Origin: Halichondria panicea
Taxonomy: Eukaryota > Porifera > Demospongiae > Suberitida > Halichondriidae
DNA: 64,000 nt
Reading direction: 5' to 3'
NCBI RefSeq assembly: GCF_963675165.1
Contig: NC_087382.1
Coordinates: 6,930,315-6,994,314, forward strand
Below are positions 55,236 through 64,000 of this stretch, in pieces. The translations under genes and the position numbers were made by a program. The notes under the pieces are model-generated. The model did not search any database. It saw only the letters and a program-made list of their open reading frames with translations, and was not told where the DNA came from. Position 1 is the stretch's first letter. Each line of letters starts with the position of its first letter.

Positions 55236-55339
55236 CTCTCTGTGTCTGTGTACATGTATGTATAATTATCATGTGTACAGTGTGACAGTGAATGACAGTG
55301 AACAAAGGCAGCGGCTGAGCCTGTATGTTGACGTGACTC

Positions 55340-56309
55340 TACTGAGCCAAATACGGGTACACGGGTACACAAGTACGACTACTGTTCTCTGTTCTTATGC
55401 CATAGGAAAAAGCACACTCCACATTCTTGGCAAAACCATGTCGTGTCAGTTCGGTCCTATGTATTGACGGACATGGACCACTCGAATCTTTTACGGGGAA
55501 GTTGGAGAGGAACAATCGCACCACCGTAATGACCTCCGACTGCAATATGAAGATTCTAGGCCGCGGAACTCTTTGATATTTAATTTTGGGTGGCTACATC
55601 AAACAAAGCTAACAAAAAGAAACTTTCTGTAGTAGCCCCTGAGCTGGTCACCCCTGTCAACTCCACCCATGTGCTGGTTGTACGACGGCACATCAGCGGA
55701 ACCTATAGCTGTGGGCTGTGTTGTCATGGAGAGGAAATTCACGATTTTATCTTTCCAGGCGGTTGCTGTCACGGGGGCCCTTCTGGACTGTCCCTCTGTG
55801 TAAAGGTAACGTAGCATTATTAGTGGTTGTGTGAGTGTGCATGTTGCATGGGTGTGTGAGTGTAGGTGTGTGAGTTTGTTTTTGCATGGGTGTGTGAGTG
55901 TATGTGGGTGTGTGTGTAATTATTTTGGGGAAGCTTTTTTCAATGCAGGAGGAAAATTTTTCCCATTGACGTTGGTGAAGAAGTTGGTGAAGAAGTTGTC
56001 AAAGTAGACGTGGTGAACCCGCTTGTCAATTTCTTCACTACGTGTTATTTCCTGCTTCACGACTGAAGTACCCATTGGGTCCCAGTACCCATATCGGCAT
56101 ATACTGCTTGAGAGTGGACCGACCTGTACCCAGCCGATCAACCGAGAGATTTCCCTGAAGCGCCTCCTTGTCGTGATGGGGGCGTAGTGCGTAAGAGGGT
56201 CTCTACTCCAATAGTTGTTCAGAGATGGTAAGTGGACAATAGAATACAAGAATACAAAAACTCCAATAAGCTTCCAATTCTTCAGTCTTCCATTTATCGT
56301 ACTTGTCAT
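55340..56309 (-). pseudogene. piggyBac-type transposase, deleted and frameshifted
   Basis: From 56309 downward: RLKNWKLIGVFVFLYSIVHL, PSLNNYWSRDPLTHYAPITT, RRRFREISR (the N-terminal part of the DDE domain); later KRVHHVYFDNFFTN, where the Asp before NFF is a catalytic position. After a gap: TATAWKDKIVNFL, TTQPTAIG, YNQHMGGVDRGDQLRGYYRK, holding the third catalytic Asp region (GGVD). The C-terminal zinc region is barely visible near 55480-55420 (VRQYIGPN). FFTNFFTN is a 12-bp duplication at 55971-55994. The first catalytic Asp block is deleted. Confidence 0.85.
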
Positions 56310-56568
56310 CTCTCCCTGGCGTATCTATTGCTCTCAGCCATTAACCCTTTAACCGTCGGATTCTTAATTAACAGTGAAGTGAAATGTCTCTATCGGGTTT
56401 CCAGTTTCCAGAGCAACTAGCAACTATATACCAATAGAATGCCCATACAACAAGGAATAAAATGGTGTTGCCATAGCAACCACGGTTATTGCGCCCACCC
56501 GTTTTTATCATTTTAAATGCGGTGAGATACAATCCAAAAATTTTTTTTCATGGATCTGCCTATCATAT

Positions 56569-57959
56569 GTGACAGGGCCAATGAAAACAGACCTTAACGC
56601 GGGCATTTTCGAATCAGTTTTTATTGTTGAATCGGATAGGGCGTCCTTTAAGCTTCAAAATGATACCAAGATCGACCTCCTAGCTACTTTCTTTCCGGAG
56701 ATATGTTCGAGGGAACGCTACAAAGGTATTGCAACGCCCTCTTGAGTAAATGACGCTCAAACGTCATGATAATTGAAGTTCAATTATTGGCTTCCGGGCA
56801 CTTCCGTATACTCATAAAGCTTAGTAAAAGATGTTCTGGATAAGACAAGTTAGTTAGATGAAGGCTAGGCGTTCTAGGACTCTCTAGCTAGCTAGTATAG
56901 CTATGTAGCTGGATTGCTTGGCACCTAGGAAGGATCTTCGAAGAAATAAAGAGACAAAAACTCCCGTCGCTCAAATGGTAAGCTCTCATGTCTTGTTATA
57001 TTATAAGCTTGTACTTATTATCTGTGTAATGTATCAGTCTTATAAAAGATCCCTCACTTGTATGGAGCCTACAGAAAGTGTCTCTGTCCTTCATACAGCT
57101 TAAAGGAAGCCTAAGTGATCTATTATAGGTAGTCTTTCACTTAGTATTCATCCGTATCGATCTAAGGCTTGATCCAACTTATTAGTAGCCTTATAAGAAG
57201 CTTTCCTCCTTTAATTTAGTACTGGTATCACTGCCATTGTGCTTAGTAGTAACAGGCCTGATGGGATGGGTGATCACATCATGGAGGGCCCAGGAAACTG
57301 CGTGGAATTGTCGTATAACATTTATATTGATGGTTCCCCCAGGTGGTGGTAAGTGTCGGAGGCCTGAGAAACGCTTGTCTATTGGCTAGAATGTAAGTGA
57401 CATTGATATTGTGTCTATCTTAACTTACTACTTATCTGTAGGTTGTTATGGAGTGTTTATGAGGACAAGTGGCACGGGATACGTACATCTAAAGAAACAA
57501 GAGTGGATCTACGCCAAGCTAGCTAGCTAGATAGCTGCTCTTTCTAATCTATTTCTGTTGCTAAATTATGTTTGTTAAGAAGTGGAGCTATAATATACCT
57601 GGCTCCTCTTGATGATTGTAAGTACTGGGCTGATGAAATAGTCCTGTACAAGTTGTCATCTTTTATTTGTTAAAAATAATTAACAATAATAGGGAAATTC
57701 CCAGGGAATTTCCCCTCACGTAGACAGTAAATTTCATTGTAAAAAATGAACGTTCGGTGAGTTTCTTCAACGTCCGCGCTTGACCTGTTTAAAGCTTCGT
57801 AGAGACCCAAATTTTTACAGGTAGGTAGAGGAAGGGTTGAAGTTAGCACCTGTGAAAAAAAAAATTTTTTGCCCATGTTTTTCATTTCTACTAAATTGGC
57901 CTATAGCTTAATTTAATTATTGCCGCGTTAAGGTCCGTTTTCATTGGCCGCCCTGTCAC
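56569..57959 (+). mobile_element. Family B reference copy, 1391 bp
   Basis: TIRs: GTGACAGGGCCAATGAAAAC, AGACCTTAACGCGG on the left, and CCGCGTTAAGGTCCGTTTTC, ATTGGCCGCCCTGTCAC on the right. ATAT flanks both ends. The interior has no ORF. It contains CTAG runs and the TA (57112-57113) that is the empty site for the foldback element at 14799-16039. Non-autonomous; the mobilising transposase is not identified. Confidence 0.95.
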
Positions 57960-58231
57960 ATATGCTGACTAAGCTTGATTTTCACATCATATGAAGTGCT
58001 AAGACATATCTTGACATCAGAGAGAAGGTGGGGCTCGATGAACGATCTATGAAATTTACAAGCTCACATAAAGACTCTATTTTAGCTATACTATACTTAC
58101 ACTACTGATATTCTAGCTATACTATACTACTTTATACTATACTACTTACTAGAGTCACACAGTGAGCCCTCTCCTGGTCTTTCACCGTCCTGGTCCATAG
58201 CTAGCGTCTAGGTCCATGTCATGCATGTTCA

Positions 58232-58441
58232 TCAGCGTCTGGCATAAAGCTGGTAGCCTTTGGGAGGTATCCTACTATCTCTGTCATCACCAGAGGAGAC
58301 ATCGCCATTGCTGTCCTCAAGCTGTTCAAGCACATCGGCACAAGTAAACAATCTAGCCATAGCTATAAACTTCGTGCGGTAAGATGCTAATGAAATTTTA
58401 ACATAGCAACGTGGCTTGGAAAATTCTAGACTAAATTGCAC
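58232..58441 (-). pseudogene. piggyBac-type transposase N-terminus
   Basis: The likely start is the inner Met: MARLFTCADVLEQLEDSNGD, VSSGDDRDS, then PPKGYQLYARR and a stop. A short MxxxFTxxxVLxxL segment followed by an acidic Ser/Asp tract is the usual beginning of cnidarian and sponge piggyBac proteins (memory). It sits just inside the right PB end (58570), consistent with a 5' coding end in minus orientation. Confidence 0.5.
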
Positions 58442-58710
58442 GTGATTCTACAGCTCTTCCTCTATACAGGGATGTCTATACAGGGATGTGCGTAGTTCGA
58501 GCTACTTCCTAAGTATCGCAGAATTAGAATTTCGCTAAAAAGTCGATCGTGGCCCGTGGCGGTTAAAGGGTTAAGAGGTGAAAAATGTGTAGTGTGTAGC
58601 GGGCAATCAGAGATCTCGGACCGGTCAGGGATGTAAAGGTGACAGTCTCAGACCATTGGACCATTGCCTGTTTTTATATAATATTATTTGTTATGAGCCT
58701 CTTCTGATGT

Positions 58711-58960
58711 TATTTTACCTGGAGGCGGTGGTGGTGGTTGAGAGGGAGGGGGTGGCTGGTGTGGTGGTTGAGGTTGGGGTGGTGGGTCTAGGCCTGAGTC
58801 ATCTAAATAATAAGAACAGTGCTTCTATGATTGTATCAATATGATTATTCGTCGTTGTCCGACTCAAGGTCTGAAAATTCATAGTCGCTACCTTAGGTTC
58901 TTCTGGGTCCTCCTCATCAAGATTCATCATCGGACAAGATATCGCCAAGTACCTCCTCGT
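58711..58960 (-). CDS. Acidic plus proline-rich exons, unknown protein
   Basis: Minus strand: GDILSDDES, a shift, then GSDYEFSDLESDNDE; a short intron; then (58803-58712, between TTATTTAG and GTAAAATAAC) DSGLDPPPQPQPPHQPPPPS and QPPPPPPG. The splice sites around the proline exon are good. May be the disordered N-terminal region of another piggyBac-like protein. Confidence 0.4.
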
Positions 58961-59262
58961 TGGTCAAGTTTTAGATAGTTTGAATTAATTTACATGTATT
59001 TTGTTGTATTTAAAAAACCGTTTTTGTGCAAAATTTTTATGTGTTACCCCCATGCAATGCTTAGTCTACAGCTCGGCCGTTTGCAGTGCTGAGGCCTCCT
59101 CCTTTCGAGATCTTGCAAAAAGAAGGCGTTCAACTACAGCTGCCGCAAAAATGCGTCATAGTGACATGACGCATTTATGCGTCTGCGGCGTATAATCGGT
59201 CTGTATAATCGGTCTTCCAATCGAATTTTGACTTGAAAAACTACAACCCACATCACGCACGT
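58961..59262. other. No gene seen
   Basis: Palindromic AATGCGTCATAGTGACATGA/CGCATT near 59150 and a duplicated TATAATCGGTCTG at 59190. Confidence 0.4.
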
Positions 59263-59998
59263 CTACGAATGCATTTCAATGGAAATGCAGAATGTAGCTA
59301 ATAAACGCCGCTCTTGAACTGTGGCACGCTCTTGAACTGTGGCCCCTCTTGAATTGTAGCCAGCAAGCATATACGGTACGTAACTTTTTTTGTATCTTTG
59401 ATATTTCCATCGAACGTTTCCATCGAACGTTAGGTCTGCTTCTGCCCCTACATTGTTACTTTTCACAAAAGTTTCAATTGTGGTTCCAATGTTAGGAAAC
59501 TGTTCAATTTGTGGCTGCTTTTTCTGCAAATACTTTTGCTCAGCTAATCTGCGACGTACTTGCCTCTGAATGGACATACACTTTTAAAGAATCATCAAAA
59601 ATATTGCATCTGCGCTTTCTGTGACTATTTACCTGTCGCTGTTTAGACCAAGAGTTGTATTGAATATCTGTATTAATTTGTCTTTCCTCTTTCTGATCAA
59701 GTTGAAGGTCCTGTACACACGTTGCTATGTATTCAGAACCACATCTGCTGCAAATTTGAAAGTAATTAAAATCTAATGGTGCAGTTTTTTCTTCAATGGC
59801 ATTTTTCTGACTCTGAAGAATTCTCGTAGTAGCTTTTTCTTTCGTTCTGGCTAGTTTTTCCATTTCTTGATAAATACAGCACTCTCAACGTCAAGATAAT
59901 CCAGAGGACTTGCATACCTAAGTGCTCACGATCAGATTCACACAGTTTAAGTAACGACTTCAACATTTTCTTATCCTCTGGTGTAGTCCACAGACTGG
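59263..59998 (-). CDS. Spliced hypothetical gene with a CxxC motif
   Basis: Blocks on the minus strand: WTTPEDKKMLKSLLKLCESD (59985-59930), a frame slip, YASPLDYLDVESAVFIK, then MEKLARTKEKATTRILQSQK, KTAPLDFNYFQICSRCGSEY, VQDLQLDQKEERQINTDIQY and NSWSKQRQ, ending at GTAAAT (59635). After CCATTCAG (59567) exon 2 continues in phase 0 with RQVRRRLAEQKYLQKKQPQI and EQFPNIGTTIETFVKSNNVG. The intron is 69 bp. CSRCGSEY with the following LQL...QYNxW block recurs in unnamed sponge families (memory). The 3' end contains a 13-bp duplication at about 59404. Confidence 0.5.
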
Positions 59999-60265
59999 TG
60001 ATACTGTACTAAAATACGCTTTAGTTTGTCATCAAAAGTCCTGCATAAACTTGAACTCTGCCATGAGAAAGTCTTTGTGAAGTACTAACAACATAGCTAC
60101 GTACATGTAGCTAGCTGCTAGTAATAATTTTTTTGGCTGCCACATGCTAGAGTCAAAGTTCACTGAGGCTACTATTTGAGAGCGGCTGCTAGCAAGGGAG
60201 GCTACTATTTGAGTGCGGCCTTTATACAAGAGCGGAAGAGCGGCCTCTGATCGAGCATATACGGT

Positions 60266-60480
60266 ATGTCAATAAAGAATCATCTGGAAAAGGAATACAA
60301 GACCAAATTTTCATATGGCACAGTTGTCCAACTTTGTGTCTCTGCTATGCGTTATAAAGGGGTAACATCAAGACGTGCACGTAAAGGATTTCAACTAAGG
60401 TTCAATCCAGACGGTCCAAGGTTTAGACTATATTCAGCTGCTCCAACATGACAATAGTACCAACATGACAATAGTAAATA
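60266..60480 (+). pseudogene. Fragment of a hypothetical transposon-type family
   Basis: MSIKNHLEKEYKTKFSYGTV, VQLCVSAMRYKGVTSRRARK, GFQLRFNPDGP and, in another frame after 60480, SGYRLDT. RYKGxxxVTSRRARKGFxLRFNPD...SGFRLDT is a phrase I recall from sponge proteins, here with an internal deletion. A 17-bp duplication follows the stop at 60443-60476. Confidence 0.45.
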
Positions 60481-61021
60481 CATCAGGTTACCGCCTAGAC
60501 ACTTGGTGACACCCGGTAGTACTAGGAGATGACCTCCAAGAACTAAAACATAAAACACCTTTGCGCTGGTGTTGTAATTAAAAGCAGCCCAGCCTCAGAT
60601 TTCAAGATGGTATTGGAAAAAGAAGATTTAGCTAATGCATTTTAGCTAATGCATTTTACGACAAAGATGGCAAACTCAAGAAAATGTTGTGTAGGGACCC
60701 TCCCATGACGAGGTGCAGTTTTTTTGGACATTAGAACACTTAAAAAAACAAATTTTACTCTAGATTGGTAACACTTGTTACTGCTCGCAGCTCAAGGTCA
60801 AGGTCAAGCTATTTGAACAGGGTAGAGCATATTTTGTTTAAAAAATTTATACTCATGAACCTATATTGACCTATTGGATGAAAATACCAAGAGGTTACAC
60901 AACGCTCATATAAGTATGATCCAGTTTACATAATTATGTACATACCTTAAGCATGAGCTTGACTTCTAATGGAAGAGCGCCTTCCAAGATGTCATGCATA
61001 CACTGAAAAAATCCAGCGTAT
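60481..61021. other. No gene; shares a segment with the 34795 element
   Basis: GCATATTTTGTTTAAAAAATTTATACTCATGAA-type sequence at about 60828-60862 matches 34802-34838, suggesting a second, decayed element end. Confidence 0.45.
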
Positions 61022-62000
61022 CTAACAAGGCACGTATGTTAACACCCGCACTGCTCCAGGCAGGCTCGTGTTCCTGTTCGATGGTGCGTGGGGGTTAAAC
61101 ACTCTGACATCTACAAAGGTTCTCTCCAGTCTTCCTCCCCAGAAGCCGTTTGCCCCGATGTCTAGTCGGGCGTTATCGGTGGTAATGGCGGTGCGTCTTG
61201 CCATGGTCTCCGAGGAGAGTGATCCGGTTCCACACACACGTCTTCCGTCATTAGGGTGGCAAGTTAGATCGTTGTGGCGTATTGACGGGAATCCACCTCT
61301 TGGGCAGGAGAGAGCATGTTCGATAGTGAAATTTGCACCACAGACACAGTTTGTAGCAGTGTTTGGCGGACACCATCCATATCTCAGGGCCAGAGCGTCT
61401 ACAAACGCGCCATGCTCCTCCAGAGGCAACGTCGTCAATCAGCTTGAAGAGCCCATTTCCTTTGCTAGATCCATGGCTTTCTTGAGAGTAGGTGTTAGCA
61501 CCTCTCTGAGGCGATTGGCATTCAAATCTGCGTTTTGGCGTCTTTCTCGCTGGATCTCTGCTTTAGCTGATATCTGGTTTGTTAGAGCATATGCATGGTC
61601 TTGTGAGTGGATTAGCTCCCTGAGTGGAGCAGTGACCAGCATGGAGGACTTGAACTCTTGATCCGACTGTTGTGAGGGAATAATAATGCCTAAACCACCT
61701 AGCCTCCCAAACAGATCTCTCTCTGTTTCGTTCGGTGGTGGTCTGCCAGTGAGGTTTAGAATCAGATGGCACTGCAAAATGTTGTCTAGCTTCTCGAGGT
61801 ATTGGCCAATGCATGGGGTGGTTCGTGAGAGATAGGACCATTTACTAGACATACCATGGGTTAAGGCGGCATGGGGTTGAGCTACTGATTATTGATAGGG
61901 TCTTTAGTTCATCCGTCCATTGCTTCACTTTATCCGAGACGAACTGGTTTATATATGCTGGGGAGCCCAGCTCCTAGGTGGGGCCTACCATCTGAAACGT
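61022..62000 (-). pseudogene. Reverse-transcriptase element C-terminal region
   Basis: Minus strand: LGSPAYINQFVSDKVKQWTD, ELKTLSIISSSTPC, a shift near 61875, HAALTHGMSSKWSYLSRTTP, PPPNETERDLFGRLGGLGII, LMTTLPLEEHGAFVDALALR, YGWCPPNTATNCVCGANFTI, EHALSCPRGGFPSIRHND, NGFWGGRLERTFVDVRVFNP and HAPSN. This is the post-RT region of an element family common in sponges and corals, with a Cys/His zinc-like cluster (CVCG...HALSC...H). One in-frame TGA at 61439-61441 stands where Trp is expected, and several residues are missing after EEHG. The RT domain itself is not in the window. Confidence 0.7.
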
Positions 62001-62093
62001 TCAGCACCAGACAAGTTTGTACATTTTTACTCGATACTGGAATTGAAGGAACATTTTCTTTGAAGGTGTCTTTGAAGGTAAGAACCTCTATAT

Positions 62094-62275
62094 CCGATTA
62101 TACGCCGACGTAACACGGCCATATTAATTTTTAAAAAATGCAAAAAGTTAGTTCTTAGAAAACTGCTCGTAACTCGAAAGCGCTTCGACTTTTGATTGTG
62201 CAAGTTAGGCTAGGAAGATATACCGGATCTACAAGATGATGCCCGAATCGCTTACTGGATTGGCTGTGATCTGCA
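62094..62275 (+). repeat. Dispersed repeat family A, copy 3, truncated
   Basis: ATTATACGCCGACGTAAC, GCGCTTCGACTTTTGAT, CAAGTTAGGCTAGGAAGATA, ATACCGGATCTACAAGATGA and GGATTGGCTGTGATCTGC match 2316-2520; the copy stops before the splice-donor-like site. Confidence 0.85.
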
Positions 62276-62279
62276 TAAG

Positions 62280-62570
62280 TGTGCAGGATTGGTGTCATTA
62301 GCATGACATTATATGTATAATTGCATAACATCCCCCCATTATACATGTAACATATAATGTTGATATAAAAATGTATAATGTGCATAATGTCACATTTTAG
62401 TAAGTGGTGTATAATATGCATAACGTCAAATTTTATATTTGATGTATAATTGAGCTGCATAATGTGCATAATGTCAAATAATTATTTTAATTGTGCATAA
62501 TGTCAAATTTGTGGCTACAGGTATACTTAATTGTGTATGCATATTATGCATATAATGTGCATAGTGTCGG
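62280..62570. repeat. AT-rich degenerate repeat of GTGCATAATGTCA
   Basis: TGTGCATAATGTCAAATTT and similar units recur about six times. Resembles the 36.9-37.6 kb satellite in composition and its ATGCACATTAT palindromes. Confidence 0.75.
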
Positions 62571-62689
62571 GCGGTTATAAATATAAGAGGTTTGGTAACG
62601 GTAGGGTTAGTTAGGTTATAGGGATAGGGTTATAGGGCATAAGGTGGCTAGGGGGTCAGGGTCAGGCCATGACGAATGGCCCTTTTTTG

Positions 62690-62975
62690 GCCTTTTTGGG
62701 TCCAAAGTGTCCCTTTTTGTCGAAAGTGTCCCTAAAAGTGTCCCTTGGTCCCCAAAGTGGCCCTGGCCCTTTTAACCATGACCAATGTTCCGGGCCCTCA
62801 ATGCCCAAAATGTCCCTTTTACCCTCCAAAAATGTCCCTTCGTGTCCTCCAAAATGTCCCTTGGTATCCCCCAATGTCCCCCAAAGTGTCCCTTGGTGCC
62901 CCCCAATGTCCCCCAAAGTGTCCCTTGGTGCCCCCCAATGACCCCCAAAGTGTCCCTGGCCCTTTTAACCATGAC
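62690..62975. repeat. GC-rich minisatellite, 15-32 bp units
   Basis: AAAGTGTCCCTTGGTGCCCC with CCAATGTCCCCC gives a 32-bp unit repeated exactly twice at about 62880-62945, with shorter variants before it. CTGGCCCTTTTAACCATGAC occurs at both edges (about 62763 and 62958). Frames through it (PKCPLVPPNVPQSVPW) are products of the repeat, not genes. Confidence 0.9.
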
Positions 62976-63250
62976 ATATGTCCCAGGGCCACAGAATTTC
63001 CCCGACAAACCATGAATTTTGTCCTGGGCCAGGATTACTCCAGATTAGCAATCCCCAGTGTGTTCTGTACTGTTTATATTAATGATTGACTCATGCAGTG
63101 CTAGTAATGTTAATAGCAGACAAAACCAGTCATAATAACGCAATTAACATAATAACCTTAACACAAAACAATGTATGATATAGGGTTAGGTATAAGAAAT
63201 GTTACAACCATTGGTAAGTTAGTAAATAGTCAAGAGAGTTAAGTTAACGG

Positions 63251-64000
63251 TCATTGATAATAATGACTGAGGTTTCGGACCTTGTCTACGATTTGTTTCG
63301 CATTCCGGTCGATTTCTGGGTGTTCACTCAAGAACTTCACTGCGTCTTGTTGAAGGATAGTGTTTGACCTTTTTGGATTCTCTGGCTAAAGCAGTCTTCA
63401 ACCAATTTTGTTTCTCGGGCAGTGAAGGATCGCCTTTTCTGTGTAGTTTTAGTCTTGTTAGTCTTCCGGGAAGGAGGGGCAGGGGCAGGGGTGTTAGATG
63501 CTTCTCCAGATGCTTCTCCAGCCGCCTTGACCAACTGGTATGCCTCGACAGCCGACTTTGTCGTATGAATATCTTTGTTATAGTGCAAGTCCTCTGTGTA
63601 CCTGCTGTGAGACATTTGTTGAGCGATAATGTTCCTCTGTTCCGGATCCAGGTGTTTTGTGGCCTCGGTGGCCACCGCTTTTCTCATCTCGGTGGAGTTG
63701 ACAAACTGGAAGTTGTGTTTCTTTGCCTCGACCTTCTCCTTTCTGGCCATGTGGTCCATCTCCTTCCCTCCATGTGTCAAGAAAAACGTGTGCGTTTCCT
63801 TGGTGCCCAGTTGATGCGGCCTTATGAATTGCTGGTAGTCCTTCGTGTACTTGTAGAGGTTGGCTGTGAATATAAGAGTGGCCGAGCCCTGTGCCTGGGT
63901 CTTGTGCTTGTGGCTCCGGACTACCCACACATCTCCCTCCAAACACGTCTCCTTATTGGCGTTCTCGAACTCGTCGACTGTCATGCTTATTACGGCACCA
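63251..64000 (-). CDS. Tyrosine recombinase (Crypton-like) with SANT/Myb-like C-terminus
   Basis: Open from the right edge; the first Met in the window (63984) is internal, preceded by GAVIS. The catalytic C-half is recognisable: VVRSHKHKT (Lys region), TEMRKAVATEA (R101 counted from MTVDEF), then MSHSRYTEDLHY with H126 and Y135, the usual H-x8-Y spacing. The first catalytic Arg lies outside the window. A Pro-rich linker leads to KRRSFTARETKLVEDCF, and after a one-base shift near 63375 to VKFLSEHPEIDRNAKQIVDK and VRNLSHYYQ before TGA at 63253-63251, a Myb/SANT-type DNA-binding tail that I recall in animal Crypton-related proteins. The gene could be almost intact. Confidence 0.65.

Larger units (their letters stand above)
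56345..58570. mobile_element. TTAA-flanked piggyBac-type element (PB) with nested family B
   Basis: TTAA at 56341-56344 and 58571-58574. The left end reads CCCTTTAACCGTCGG and the right end, inverted, CCCTTTAACCGCCACGGGCC, an 11-bp shared TIR. Family B (56569-57959) is inserted after GCCTATCAT; without it the element is about 835 bases. It contains a transposase N-terminus at 58441-58232. The 2076-2284 fragment is another copy of its left end. Confidence 0.7.
1..64000. repeat. Dispersed perfect tandem micro-duplications, mode 17 bp
   Basis: Scattered through the window are short head-to-tail duplications, nearly always exactly two copies and usually identical. Units of exactly 17 bp start at 3979, 4592, 8548, 13325, 14035, 16926, 19731, 20331, 28814, 31379, 31419, 35442, 36878, 45558, 50459, 55071, 55104 and 60443, and a 17-bp unit is present three times at about 3426-3480. 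Shorter units (8-16 bp) occur at 707, 3498, 4729, 5247, 11200, 14475, 17030, 19440, 19905, 23175, 23745, 33165, 34446, 39065, 45066, 47831 and 55971, among many others. I saw almost none longer than 18 bp in this class. They hit coding fragments, TIRs, hairpin arms and plain intergenic DNA alike. The coordinates are read directly; the mechanism is not known. Confidence 0.85.

Noticed and set aside
56919-57103. ORF starting in APRKDLR inside family B
   Set aside because: It lies wholly within the non-coding family B element and the same frame is not kept in other B copies.
61068-61661. A 197-codon plus-strand ORF
   Set aside because: It is opposite the reverse-transcriptase C-terminal region, whose motifs are on the minus strand.
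62580-62650. GGTTAG/GGTTAT-rich stretch that could be telomeric
   Set aside because: It is degenerate, only about 70 bases, and not a tandem TTAGGG array.
62669-63089. Overlapping Pro/Val/Cys ORFs on both strands
   Set aside because: They follow the period of the minisatellite (VPPNVPQSVPW-type repeats) and have no non-repeat content.
1-64000. tRNA, rRNA, snRNA genes or prokaryotic-style operons and ribosome binding sites
   Set aside because: I looked for tRNA B-box-like sequence, clustered same-strand ORFs and Shine-Dalgarno-type leaders and found none. The window is eukaryotic.

Overview
This is a eukaryotic, almost certainly animal, window with no intact housekeeping gene. I infer an early-branching animal, most likely a sponge and less likely a cnidarian. 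The reasons are very short introns (about 40-70 bp where both splice sites are visible), AT-rich sequence dense in ATAATTAT and ACATGTAC motifs, and many multi-exon transposon-derived families that I recall from sponge and coral genomes. I could not search a database, so the organism is inference.

The window is a graveyard of mobile elements nested in each other. Left end (1-5 kb): a frameshifted DDE-type transposase, a BEL/Pao integrase, a Ty3/gypsy integrase tail and an integrase-core fragment. At 5.8-7.7 kb: three kinds of tandem repeat, including 1.2 kb of compound GT repeat. At 9-9.8 kb: a spliced transposon-type gene whose last three exons look sound. At 13.7-14.1 kb: a single-exon ORF with the zinc-binding cysteine/histidine pattern of the RAG1 N-terminal region. 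At 14.5-16.8 kb: a TIR element (family B) split by a 1.24 kb foldback element with a TA target duplication. At 16.8-24.5 kb: a run of decayed multi-exon fragments (DUF6589-like, RecQ-like helicase, P-element/THAP9-like tail and several unnamed families). At 26-35 kb: foldback family C, small exon-like fragments, a KDZ-like transposase gene and a piggyBac-type short element. At 37-44 kb: an AT-rich satellite, a Tigger/pogo-type MITE and two long hairpins, one of which is an inverted copy of coding-like sequence. At 44.9-48.9 kb: a nearly full-length CR1/Jockey-type LINE with PHD-finger ORF1 and endonuclease-RT ORF2. At 51-62 kb: a tandemly duplicated coding-like block, family A and B copies, a piggyBac transposase broken across a TTAA-flanked element, a spliced hypothetical gene and a reverse-transcriptase C-terminus. 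Right end: a tyrosine recombinase gene cut by the window edge.

Several dispersed families tie the window together. A: 3 copies. B: at least 9 copies or fragments. C: 3 copies. PB: TTAA-flanked ends. They explain most sequence between coding fragments.

The strongest unexplained signal is a very high density of perfect two-copy tandem micro-duplications, about 8-18 bp long with an apparent mode of exactly 17 bp. They occur in every context, including inside transposase, LINE and zinc-finger ORFs. In several cases removing one copy restores the reading frame. They are either the product of one mutational mechanism or an assembly artefact; the sequence alone cannot tell which.
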